In this document: in pieces, positions 34,896 to 43,440 of the stretch
How positions within the stretch are numbered: position 1 is the first letter of the stretch
How the letters are laid out: each line of letters starts with the position of its first letter
The notes under the pieces: generated by a model
Told to the model about the DNA's origin: nothing
The model's input: the letters and a program-made list of their open reading frames with translations, nothing else
Database searches by the model: none
Source: Alloalcanivorax balearicus MACL04
GTDB taxonomy: Bacteria; Pseudomonadota; Gammaproteobacteria; Pseudomonadales; Alcanivoracaceae
DNA: 64,000 nucleotides
Direction of reading: 5' to 3'
NCBI RefSeq assembly: GCF_025532145.1
Contig: NZ_ARXS01000001.1
Coordinates: forward strand, 310,001-374,000
Translations under genes and position numbers: made by a program

Positions 34896-37390
34896 AGTAC
34901 CCACATGTGATGCTGCTGGCTGCCCTGGTGGCGGTGGCTATGGTTTGCACTTTCTCCTTGAACAGCTATTACGTGTTCGTGCTGGCCAATGTGGCTCTGA
35001 TCACCATTGTAGGCGTTGGTCTGAACATTCTGTTGGGTTTGAGTGGGCAGATTTCTTTCGGCCACGTGGGATTCTATGCCATTGGCGCCTACACGGTGGC
35101 GGTGCTCACCACACAGGCGGGCTGGTCGTTCTGGCCGGCCTGGCTGGTAGGGGCGTTGTTTTCCGGCATCGCCGGGGCTCTGGTGGCGTTGCCGGCATTG
35201 CGGGCCAAAGGGCCATATCTGGCGATGATCACTATCGCCTTCAGCTTTATCGTTCAGCATGCCGTAATCGAAATGGAAGGGGTCACCGGTGGTCAGAACG
35301 GCATCATGGGGGTGACGGCGCCTGTTCTTCATAAAGACTGGAGCCCCGAGCAGAACATCGCGGTACTTGCCGTGCTGACGGCGGCGGCAATGTTGCTGGT
35401 TTACGCTTTGATTTCCCGCGGCACCTGGGGTGCGGCCATGCGGGCGGTCAAGGACAGCGAGGTGGCGGCGGAATCCGTCGGCATTAATCCACTGGCGGCA
35501 AAAACCATGGCCTTCGCGCTGTCGGCGCTGATGGCCGGGTTGGCCGGAGGGCTATTCGCGCCTCTGTCCGGCTTTGTAACGCCGGATACTTTCAGTTTCA
35601 TGCAATCCATTCTGTTCGTACTGGTGGTGATCATTGGTGGCGCGGGGTTCATCGCCGGGCCGGTGATTGGCGCCATTATTCTCGGGGTGCTGCCGGAACT
35701 GCTGGCGTCCCTGGAGTCCCATCGCTTGCTGTTCTTTGGTGGCCTGTTGCTGGTGGTCTTGCTGGTGGCGCCCAATGGTTTGATGGGCTGGCTGACGGCC
35801 TGGATGGGCCGGCGTGCCGGGAACGGCGCCACCAGCCCGCTTCCCAGTGATGATGCCGCCCCCGTGCTGGATGCGCGCCCTCGTCATGGTTTGAAAGTGC
35901 GGGGGCTGAGCATGACCTTCGGTGGCGTCAAAGCGGTCAGCGGCTTGAATATGGATTTGCCAGCGGCGGCGGTGACCAGTTTGATCGGTCCCAATGGCGC
36001 CGGCAAAACCACGGTGTTGAATATGCTCAGCGGGTTTTACCGGCCCACGGACGGTGGCTTTTCTCTGACCGATGCCGCTCTGCAAACCGAGGGGGCGTGG
36101 CGCATCGCCCGCCGTGGGGTGGCAAGAACCTACCAAACGTCGCAGCTGTTCGATTCACTTTCCGTGGAGGACAACGTCGCTTTGGCAGCCTGCCGGGGTC
36201 ATTTGGGAACGGTGCTCGCTGGCGGGCCTTTCCGTTCCCGGACGGTACGCCAGCGGGCACGCGCCCTGCTGGCGTTCTGTGGCTATCATGGCGATCCCAC
36301 CCTGCCCGCTTCGCAACTGCCGCATGTGGACCGGCGCCTGGTGGAGATCGCCCGGGCACTGGCGCTGGATCCGGAAGTGCTGTTGCTGGATGAACCCGCC
36401 GCCGGTTTGTCGCGGGAAGATACCGACCAGTTGGGGGATCTGCTCAAAGCGGTCGCGGCCGCCGGTATCGCGGTCCTGGTGGTGGAACACGACATGGAAC
36501 TGGTGATGTCGGTATCCGACCAGGTCATTGTTCTGGATACCGGTACCCTGCTGGCCACGGGCAACGCAGCGGAGGTACAGGCCAATCCGCAAGTCCGTAA
36601 AGCCTATCTCGGTGACAGCGGGGATCTGATGGTCACGGAAAGCCGTGACCCTCCACAAGGTCCCGAGCTGCTGGGCGTCAGCCGTCTGGTAGCGGGATAC
36701 GGTGCCGAGCCGGTGTTGCACGGTATCAATCTGAAAATTCGCCAGGGCGAAATGGTGGCGCTGTTGGGGGCCAATGGCGCCGGCAAATCCACCTTGATGC
36801 GGGTGCTCAGTGGATTGCATCCGGCCCAGAGCGGTGGCGTGCATCTCAATGGCGAGGTGCTCAACACCATGCCGGCGGAGAAAATTGCCGGTCGGGGCGT
36901 GGTGTTGGTGCCGGAAGGCCGGCAGGTTTTTCCCGAATTGTCGGTGCTGGATAACATCCGCCTTGGCGGCTTCCTTCACGCTGAGGACCGTGAAGTCCGC
37001 GTGCAAGGTATGTTGGAACGGTTTCCTCGTCTGCGCGAGCGCCAACACCAGCGTGCCGGGCTACTTTCCGGAGGTGAACAGCAAATGCTGGCACTGGCCC
37101 GCGGTTTGATGGCAAAGCCAAGGGTGCTGCTATTGGATGAGCCGTCTCTCGGACTGGCACCGAAGATCATCGCCGAGCTGTTCGAGGTGTTGGATCAGCT
37201 GCGGCGGGAGGACATGACCATTTTGCTGGTGGATCAGATGGCGGCACTGGCATTGGCTTTGGCGGATCGCGCCTACGTGATCGAAGGCGGTCGTGTGGTG
37301 GCGCAAGGGACGGCGGACGAGATCCGCGCGAACGTGGATCTCGCCAACGCCTATCTGGGCAACGCCGCGCCTACTCCTGCAACAGGCTGA
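34892..37390 (+). CDS. Triple fusion: LivM permease + LivG ATPase + LivF ATPase
   Basis: 832 aa in one frame. Residues about 1-305: LivM permease with multiple membrane segments (GLSGQISFGHVGFYAIGAYT and the C-terminal GGAGFIAGPVIGA). About 330-570: LivG-like ATPase, Walker A GPNGAGKTT (about 366) and LLLDEPAAGLS. About 595-832: LivF-like ATPase, Walker A GANGAGKST (about 626), LSGGEQQMLALARGL and LLLDEPSLGL. In the first ATPase the ABC signature LSYGQ is replaced by LPHVD, so that half may be non-canonical. LivM-LivG fusions are known; all three in one chain is less usual. The ORF can be read further upstream but the ATGA overlap sets the start. Confidence 0.9.
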   Translation: MKYPHVMLLAALVAVAMVCTFSLNSYYVFVLANVALITIVGVGLNILLGLSGQISFGHVGFYAIGAYTVAVLTTQAGWSFWPAWLVGALFSGIAGALVALPALRAKGPYLAMITIAFSFIVQHAVIEMEGVTGGQNGIMGVTAPVLHKDWSPEQNIAVLAVLTAAAMLLVYALISRGTWGAAMRAVKDSEVAAESVGINPLAAKTMAFALSALMAGLAGGLFAPLSGFVTPDTFSFMQSILFVLVVIIGGAGFIAGPVIGAIILGVLPELLASLESHRLLFFGGLLLVVLLVAPNGLMGWLTAWMGRRAGNGATSPLPSDDAAPVLDARPRHGLKVRGLSMTFGGVKAVSGLNMDLPAAAVTSLIGPNGAGKTTVLNMLSGFYRPTDGGFSLTDAALQTEGAWRIARRGVARTYQTSQLFDSLSVEDNVALAACRGHLGTVLAGGPFRSRTVRQRARALLAFCGYHGDPTLPASQLPHVDRRLVEIARALALDPEVLLLDEPAAGLSREDTDQLGDLLKAVAAAGIAVLVVEHDMELVMSVSDQVIVLDTGTLLATGNAAEVQANPQVRKAYLGDSGDLMVTESRDPPQGPELLGVSRLVAGYGAEPVLHGINLKIRQGEMVALLGANGAGKSTLMRVLSGLHPAQSGGVHLNGEVLNTMPAEKIAGRGVVLVPEGRQVFPELSVLDNIRLGGFLHAEDREVRVQGMLERFPRLRERQHQRAGLLSGGEQQMLALARGLMAKPRVLLLDEPSLGLAPKIIAELFEVLDQLRREDMTILLVDQMAALALALADRAYVIEGGRVVAQGTADEIRANVDLANAYLGNAAPTPATG

Positions 37391-39443
37391 TATCGGCCAC
37401 GTTAAGGAACAGATCGCGCAGGAAACTCAGCAGGGCCAGGCGGTTGTCACGAACCGCCGGGTCCTCGGCCATCACCATCACGCTTTCGAAGAAGGCGTCC
37501 ACCGGGGCACGCAGCTCCGCCAGCAGTTCCAGCACCGCCTGGTAGTCGCCCTGCTCCAGCAGCGGCTCGGACTGTTCGTAGGCGGCCACCACCAGATTGG
37601 TGAGTTCCTGTTCCGCTTCGTCTTCCAACAGTGCGCCATCGATTTCTTCCGGCGGCGCTTGTTCCAGCTTGGCCAGAATATTGGAGACCCGCTTGTTGGC
37701 CGCGGCCAGAGCCTGAGCTTCCTCCCGCTGCTGGAACGCGGCCACGGCTTTCACCCGGCGATCGAAATCCAGCGGTTTGCGGCAGGCGTCCTCGATGGCC
37801 AGCACCGACAGGATCACCGGTGTGGCGATGCCCTGTTCCTGATACATGGCGCGGTAACGGCCCTTAATAAAATCGAAGGCTTCGTCGACCTGAGCGGCGT
37901 CGATGCGATCACCAAGCTGGGTGGCGGCCTGATCCAGCAGGTCGCGCAGATCCAGTTCCAGCTGGTTTTCGATGATGATGCGCAGAACACCGAGAGTGGC
38001 CCGCCGCAGTGCATAGGGGTCCTTGGTACCGCTGGGCTTCTGGCCGATACCGAAGATCCCCACCAGCGTATCGATCTTGTCGGCCAGGGAAACCGCCATA
38101 CCGGTCTTGCTTTGTGGCAGCTTGTCGCCGGCGAAACGGGGCAGGTATTGCTCGTACAGCGCTTCGGCCACGTCCTCGGGCTGGCCTTCACGCTGGGCAA
38201 GGTAATAGCCCATGATGCCCTGCATGGTGTCGAACTCGTACACCATTTCGCTATTGAGGTCGGCCTTGCTGAGTTCCCCCGCCAGTCTGGCGTGCGCGCT
38301 GTCGCCGCCGGTTTGTTCGGCGATCACGGCCGCCAGGGCCCCGATACGCTGGCACTTGTCGGCCACCGTCCCCAGCTGCTGCTGGAACACCACCTGGGCC
38401 AGCCCCTCGGCGTGTTGCACCAGGGTCTTCTTGCAGTCGTTATCATAGAAGAAGGCGGCGTCGGCCAGCCGCGGCCGAATCACCTTCTCGTTACCGGCGA
38501 TCACCTGGGCCGGGTCCTTGGACTCGATGTTGCTGATGGTGATGAATTTCGGCATCAGCTTGCCATCGGCGTCGAGCACGGAAAAATATTTCTGGTGCTC
38601 TTCCATGGCGCTGATCAGCGCTTCCTGGGGCACGCGCAGGAAGTCCTCATCAAAGCCGCCGGTCAGCGCCACCGGCCATTCCACCAGGGCGGTTACTTCG
38701 TCAAGCAAATCGGGATTGATCCGCGCGGTACCGCCGGCCTGCTTGCCCGCGGTGATCGTCTGCTCTTCGATCATCGCCTTGCGGCGGTCGAAATCGGCGA
38801 TCACATGCCCTTCATTTTCCAGGCGCCCGGCGTATTCACCGGCCTGGCTCAGCTCAATGGCTCCCGGCGCGTGGAAGCGGTGGCCATAGCTGGTGCGGCC
38901 GGATTGCAGATCCAGCAGCTCGAACGGTACGACTTCCTCGCCGAACAAGGCCACCAGCCAATGTGCCGGGCGAACGAACTGTACCTTGCGGCTGCCCCAG
39001 CGCATGCGCTTGGGAATCGGCAACTTCTGGATCGCCTGGGCGAAAAATGCCGGCACCAGCTCGGTGGTGGCCTTGCCCTCCTCGGTGATACGGGCAATCA
39101 GGCGTTCGCCCTTACCGGTGTCCTGGCGGTCCAACTGGTCCACGGTCAGCCCCAGAGAAGCGGCGAAGCCCTGGGCGGCCTTGGTCGGATTGCCGTCGGC
39201 ATCAAACGCCGCCTGCACCGCCGGGCCCTGACGTTCGATATCCCGGTCGGCTTGTTTTTCGTCCAGGTCACGCACCAGCACCGCCAACCGGCGCGGTGCG
39301 GCGAAGCTTTCCACTTCGCCGTGTTGCAGTCCGGCCTCGTCCAGTTGCCGCAGGAACTCCTCGGTGAGCGCCGCGCTCAGGGTCGGCAGCGCCTTCGGGG
39401 GTAGCTCCTCGGTGCCCAGCTCGATCAGTAAATCCCGGGACAT
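37371..39443 (-). CDS. glyS: Glycyl-tRNA synthetase beta subunit
   Basis: 690 aa, the expected length. Together with GlyQ forms the alpha2beta2 enzyme that charges tRNA-Gly; the beta chain binds tRNA. Starts [20 protein letters not shown] with conserved blocks (RKVQFVRPAHWLVAL, EHQKYFSVLD, DPYALRRATLGVLRII). It overlaps glyQ by one base (TAATG). Its 3' end overlaps the convergent livMGF gene by 20 bp. Confidence 0.97.
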   Translation of the reverse strand: MSRDLLIELGTEELPPKALPTLSAALTEEFLRQLDEAGLQHGEVESFAAPRRLAVLVRDLDEKQADRDIERQGPAVQAAFDADGNPTKAAQGFAASLGLTVDQLDRQDTGKGERLIARITEEGKATTELVPAFFAQAIQKLPIPKRMRWGSRKVQFVRPAHWLVALFGEEVVPFELLDLQSGRTSYGHRFHAPGAIELSQAGEYAGRLENEGHVIADFDRRKAMIEEQTITAGKQAGGTARINPDLLDEVTALVEWPVALTGGFDEDFLRVPQEALISAMEEHQKYFSVLDADGKLMPKFITISNIESKDPAQVIAGNEKVIRPRLADAAFFYDNDCKKTLVQHAEGLAQVVFQQQLGTVADKCQRIGALAAVIAEQTGGDSAHARLAGELSKADLNSEMVYEFDTMQGIMGYYLAQREGQPEDVAEALYEQYLPRFAGDKLPQSKTGMAVSLADKIDTLVGIFGIGQKPSGTKDPYALRRATLGVLRIIIENQLELDLRDLLDQAATQLGDRIDAAQVDEAFDFIKGRYRAMYQEQGIATPVILSVLAIEDACRKPLDFDRRVKAVAAFQQREEAQALAAANKRVSNILAKLEQAPPEEIDGALLEDEAEQELTNLVVAAYEQSEPLLEQGDYQAVLELLAELRAPVDAFFESVMVMAEDPAVRDNRLALLSFLRDLFLNVADISLLQE

Positions 39444-40450
39444 TATTTCTTCCCCTTCTTTTTATTGCCTTTCTCGGCGGGCGCTTTTCCTGCCGCCTTC
39501 TCATCCTGCTTTGCCAGCTCGGCTTCCACTTCCGCACGGATGGCCGGATCGGCCATGGGGAAGCCCAGTTTACGGCGGGCATCGAAGTAGGCCTGAGCTA
39601 CGGCCCGGGCCAGGGTGCGCACACGCAGAATGAAGCGCTGACGTTCGGTCACCGAGATGGCCTTGCGTGCGTCCAGCAGGTTAAAGGTGTGAGAAGCCTT
39701 GAGAGCGTACTCGTAGGCGGGCAGCGGCAGGCCCGCGCTGATCAGCTTGGTGGACTCGGATTCGAACAGGTCGAATTGTTTGAACAGTTCCTCGACGTTG
39801 GCGTGCTCGAAGTTGAAGGTGGACATCTCCACTTCGTTTTGCAGATAAACGTCGCCGTAGCTGACCTTACCGAATGGGCCGTCGGACCAGACCAGGTCGT
39901 ACACCGAGTCCACGCCCTGAATGTACATGGCCAGACGCTCCAGGCCATAGGTGATCTCGCCGGTGACCGGGTAGCAGTCGATGCCGCCGACCTGTTGGAA
40001 GTAGGTGAACTGGGTCACTTCCATGCCATTGAGCCACACTTCCCAGCCCAGCCCCCAGGCGCCGAGCGTGGGAGATTCCCAGTTGTCCTCGACGAAGCGG
40101 ATATCATGCACCAGCGGATCGAAGCCCAGCAGGCGCAGGGAGTCCAGGTACAAATCCTGAATGTTGTCCGGGGACGGTTTGAGGACCACCTGGAACTGGT
40201 AATAGTGCTGCAGTCGATTGGGGTTCTCCCCATAACGACCGTCGGTGGGCCGCCGGGAAGGTTGCACATAAGCACTGTTCCAGTTTTCCGGGCCAATGGC
40301 GCGCAGGAAGGTGGAGGGGTGGAACGTCCCCGCGCCCACTTCCATGTCCAAAGGCTGCACGACCACACAGCCCTGCTCGGCCCAATACTGTTGCAGGGCC
40401 AGGATCAGGCCCTGAAAGGTCATCACGTCCGCTTGCGGTTGATCCGCCAT
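39443..40450 (-). CDS. glyQ: Glycyl-tRNA synthetase alpha subunit
   Basis: 335 aa from ATG 40448-40450 (after a 60-codon non-conserved extension was trimmed). Class II catalytic core: [56 protein letters not shown]. The C-terminal tail is Lys-rich ([10 protein letters not shown]) and longer than usual. A promoter-like TATACT lies on the minus strand about 40579. Confidence 0.97.
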   Translation of the reverse strand: MADQPQADVMTFQGLILALQQYWAEQGCVVVQPLDMEVGAGTFHPSTFLRAIGPENWNSAYVQPSRRPTDGRYGENPNRLQHYYQFQVVLKPSPDNIQDLYLDSLRLLGFDPLVHDIRFVEDNWESPTLGAWGLGWEVWLNGMEVTQFTYFQQVGGIDCYPVTGEITYGLERLAMYIQGVDSVYDLVWSDGPFGKVSYGDVYLQNEVEMSTFNFEHANVEELFKQFDLFESESTKLISAGLPLPAYEYALKASHTFNLLDARKAISVTERQRFILRVRTLARAVAQAYFDARRKLGFPMADPAIRAEVEAELAKQDEKAAGKAPAEKGNKKKGKK

Positions 40451-40654
40451 GTCGCTTCCTGTTATTCCGCTGGTGCACCGGTGCGAGCCCGCGCTCCTGG
40501 CGGCGATGCCATGCCCTCCACGGTGGCGCTGGCCCCGTGTGTGGGAGGGAGAGAGACGGGCTCGTGAAACGAAGACCGCAAGTATAGCGTTCCCCAGGGG
40601 CCGGTGATACCGTGGCCCGGAACCCGACATTCCCGTCTTTCACCGAGATCGCCC

Positions 40655-41221
40655 ATGGAACGATGCCCCTGGTGCGGTACCGACCCCCTGTACGTGGCTT
40701 ACCACGATCAGGAGTGGGGGGTACCGGAACACGATGATCGCCGATTGTTTGAATTCCTGCTTCTGGAGGGAGCGCAGGCCGGCCTCAGCTGGATCACGGT
40801 ATTGCGCAAGCGTGAGAACTACCGGGGGGCCCTGGATGGCTTCGACCCGGAAAAGATCGCCCGCTATGACGAGCGCAAACTGGAACAACTGCTGCAGGAT
40901 GCGGGACTGATCCGCAACCGGTTGAAAATGAAGGCGGCGGTGAGTAACGCCCAGGCGTATCTGGACCTGCGTGAGGCAGGCCAGACCCTGGATGCCCTGC
41001 TGTGGGGCTTTGTCGATGGCACTCCCCGGGTTAACCGCCATCGGTCGCTGTCCGACGTGCCGGCGGTTACCCCCACCGCCGAAGCCATGAGCCGGGAACT
41101 GAAGAAAAAAGGCTTTCGTTTCGTCGGCCCGACCATTATGTACGCCTTCATGCAGGCCGCCGGCCTGGTGAACGACCATCTGATCAGCTGTCCGCGTCAC
41201 CGGCAGCTGGCGGACGGGTGA
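40655..41221 (+). CDS. tag: DNA-3-methyladenine glycosylase I
   Basis: 188 aa, removes 3-methyladenine from alkylated DNA. Starts MERCPWCGTDPLYVAYHDQE (zinc Cys-x2-Cys, catalytic EWGVP region), FEFLLLEGAQAGLSW, and the C-terminal CPRH contributing the other metal ligands. Divergent from glyQ. The ATG at 40655 lies within a poor Shine-Dalgarno context. Confidence 0.95.
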   Translation: MERCPWCGTDPLYVAYHDQEWGVPEHDDRRLFEFLLLEGAQAGLSWITVLRKRENYRGALDGFDPEKIARYDERKLEQLLQDAGLIRNRLKMKAAVSNAQAYLDLREAGQTLDALLWGFVDGTPRVNRHRSLSDVPAVTPTAEAMSRELKKKGFRFVGPTIMYAFMQAAGLVNDHLISCPRHRQLADG

Positions 41222-41326
41222 AAATCCGGTCGAATTGAAAACTTTTACAACGGTGGCGTCAGAGCTGGTATGAGCTTTGCTGAGGCACTGGGGAACGCAA
41301 CCCAGGGACTGGTGAAGGAGGCTCCC

Positions 41327-42052
41327 ATGAAACCGGTGTTGATTATAAAGGCCGGCAGCACCTACCCCGAATTGATCGAGCATTACGGGGACTTTGAGGA
41401 CTGGATCGCGCGGGGGCTCGGTGATCGCTGTGCCGTGCAGGTATGTGATGTGCGTGAGCCGGTGCCGTTGCCGTCGCCGGACCGTATCGCGGCGGTGGTC
41501 ATCACCGGCTCCCACGCCATGGTGACCGAGCAGGCGCCCTGGATGGTGCGCCTGACCGATTGGCTGGATGACGCCATTACCCATCCGGCGGCGTTGCCGG
41601 TGTTGGGGATCTGTTTTGGCCATCAATTGTTGGCGAAACTGCTTGGTGGTGAAGTGGGAGACCATCCACAGGGTATGGAAGTGGGCACGGTGGCGCTGAG
41701 AATGGCATCGGAAGCGGCCAGGGATCCTCTGTTTGCCGGCCTTTGCGAGCAGCCGTGGGGGCAGATGGTGCACCAGCAATCGGTGCTGGTGGCGCCGCCG
41801 GAAGTGTCGGTACTGGCCAGTAATGGCCACGACGCCTGCCAGGCGTTCCGCTATCGGCAACGGGTGTGGGGCTGTCAGTTTCATCCGGAATTCAACGCCG
41901 ATATTAGCCGGGCTTACCTGCAAGCCTTGCGTGGCCGGAGTATCAGTGATCAGCGCGCCGCGGACGCCATGTCCGAAGTCCGGGAATGCCCTGGTGCCAA
42001 TGAAGTACTGAGCCGATTCGGACAACTGGTACAGGATCTTTGCGCTGCCTAG
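41327..42052 (+). CDS. Class I glutamine amidotransferase-like protein
   Basis: 241 aa from ATG 41327 (GGAGG 9 bp before). Nucleophile elbow GICFGHQ (Cys about 105) and FHPEFNADI supply the Cys-His-Glu triad, so amidohydrolase activity is likely. Such stand-alone domains include GMP synthase-like and gamma-glutamyl hydrolases; the acceptor reaction is not evident. Follows tag by about 105 bp, same strand. Confidence 0.85.
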   Translation: MKPVLIIKAGSTYPELIEHYGDFEDWIARGLGDRCAVQVCDVREPVPLPSPDRIAAVVITGSHAMVTEQAPWMVRLTDWLDDAITHPAALPVLGICFGHQLLAKLLGGEVGDHPQGMEVGTVALRMASEAARDPLFAGLCEQPWGQMVHQQSVLVAPPEVSVLASNGHDACQAFRYRQRVWGCQFHPEFNADISRAYLQALRGRSISDQRAADAMSEVRECPGANEVLSRFGQLVQDLCAA

Positions 42053-42120
42053 GCAAGCTGGCGGCCGGCGGCCGGCGCTTGGTGTAGGATGCCGGTATCC
42101 CGTGTTTCTTCATCAAGGCC

Positions 42121-42753
42121 ATGAGCGACTCCTACCGCGAACAACACAAACTGCGTCTGGCGTATATGCCCTGGCTGTACCCCCGGCTCAAGCCCCGGCA
42201 CCGGGCCTGGGCGGAACCCTGGCAGAAAAAGGTGCAAGAGGAGCTGGAGCGCCTCGAAACGGTGCGTTTCGGGGAGCACTGTTTTGTCGCACCGCAGGCG
42301 TGCCTGTTCGCCGAGCCGGGCCGCGATATCCATGTTGGCGATCACAGTCATATCGCCGCCGACACCGTGCTGCATGGCCCGATCCGGCTCGGGGTCCATG
42401 TCAGCATCAACCATCATGCCACCCTGGAAGGTGGGGCCGCCGGTATCGAGATCGGCGATCATTCCCGCATTGCCGCCTACGCTACTCTTTATGCCTTCAA
42501 TCACGGCAGAGAGGCCGCCAGCCTGGTCCGCGAGCAGCCGGTGACCTCCCGGGGCATTCGTATTGGCCGGGATGTCTGGCTGGGTGCCCGTTGTGGCATC
42601 GTCGACGGCATCACGATTGGCGACCATGCGGTGGTGGCGATGGGGGCGGTGGTAACCCGGAATGTACCGCCCTGGTGTGTGGTGGCGGGCAACCCGGCGC
42701 GTCCCATAGGCCGCCGGCCGGGGGCGCCGCCGGAAGAAGGTATCAAGGGGTAA
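42121..42753 (+). CDS. Left-handed beta-helix (hexapeptide) acyltransferase
   Basis: 210 aa with an N-terminal helical cap and then hexapeptide repeats such as IHVGDHSHIAADTVLHGPI, IEIGDHSRIAA and GIRIGRDVWLGARCGIVDG. The C-terminal VVTRNVPPWCVVAGNPAR is the typical acetyltransferase ending. Acetyl- or succinyl-transfer to a sugar or amino acid is expected, acceptor unknown. Confidence 0.88.
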   Translation: MSDSYREQHKLRLAYMPWLYPRLKPRHRAWAEPWQKKVQEELERLETVRFGEHCFVAPQACLFAEPGRDIHVGDHSHIAADTVLHGPIRLGVHVSINHHATLEGGAAGIEIGDHSRIAAYATLYAFNHGREAASLVREQPVTSRGIRIGRDVWLGARCGIVDGITIGDHAVVAMGAVVTRNVPPWCVVAGNPARPIGRRPGAPPEEGIKG

Positions 42754-42766
42754 TTGCATCACGGTA

Positions 42767-42814
42767 TTGAACACCGTTCATTAATGTTGCATTCTAGGCC
42801 AAATGAACGGTGTT
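42767..42814 (+). promoter_or_regulatory. TetR operator and promoter
   Basis: AACACCGTTCATT (42770-42782) and its exact complement AATGAACGGTGTT (42802-42814), 13-bp arms 19 bp apart, enclose a promoter-like -10 (TGCATTCT near 42788-42795) with -35 TTGAAC at 42767-42772. The TetR ATG is 18 bp further on, so autorepression is likely. Confidence 0.65.
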
Positions 42815-42831
42815 TAAGGGGAGGTGGTGAA

Positions 42832-43440
42832 ATGGCGAGGCGTAACCAGCATAGCAAGGAAGAACTGCGGGCCATGGCCATTGAGGCGTTGGCGGATCTG
42901 GTGGAACGGGAAGGGGTGGATAATTTCAGTGTTCGCCAGATCGCCGGGAAACTGGGCTATACCCCTGGCATGCTTTACCACCTGTTCGTCAATCTGGATG
43001 ATCTGATTCTGCATCTGAATGCACAAACTCTGGATGCGCTGAATGCCCGCATTGATCAGGCCGCCGGTCATGGTGATCCGATGGCGGTACTGAAAGCCAT
43101 GGCGTTTGAATATTTGCGCCTGGCCCGGGAGCACACCGCCCTTTGGCAGTTGGTGTTCAGCCATCGCATGGCGAACCAGGCCCCGGTGCCGGACTGGTAT
43201 GTCGATCGTACCCGGCACATGTTCGAGCAAGTGGAAGTTCAGTTGAAGGACTGGGTGCCGGCGGCGGATCAACGGCAAAGGCAGGTAATGGCAAGAACAC
43301 TGTGGGGAAGCGTGCACGGAATTTGTTTGCTGCATGTGGAAAACAAACTGAATGTGGCCGGCGACGTGGCACCGGAAGCGATGCTGGAATCGCTGCTCGA
43401 TCACTATCTGTCGTCATGCGCCAGGGAAGGAGAAAAATAA
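42832..43440 (+). CDS. TetR family transcriptional regulator
   Basis: 202 aa from ATG 42832 (GGGGAGGTGG before it). N-terminal helix-turn-helix (FSVRQIAGKLGYTPGMLYHLF, about 34-54) and a helical ligand domain. Its stop is directly followed by the ATG of the MFS-acyltransferase gene, so they are one operon, and the inverted repeat upstream is its probable operator. Confidence 0.9.
   Translation: MARRNQHSKEELRAMAIEALADLVEREGVDNFSVRQIAGKLGYTPGMLYHLFVNLDDLILHLNAQTLDALNARIDQAAGHGDPMAVLKAMAFEYLRLAREHTALWQLVFSHRMANQAPVPDWYVDRTRHMFEQVEVQLKDWVPAADQRQRQVMARTLWGSVHGICLLHVENKLNVAGDVAPEAMLESLLDHYLSSCAREGEK

Noticed and set aside
37293-39404. 703-aa plus-strand open frame opposite glyS
   Set aside because: Antisense of glyS; the GlyS frame has conserved blocks throughout, the opposite frame none.
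40451-40654. Small RNA or riboswitch upstream of glyQ
   Set aside because: Only a promoter-like TATACT was found; no glycine-riboswitch core or strong hairpin was recognised.
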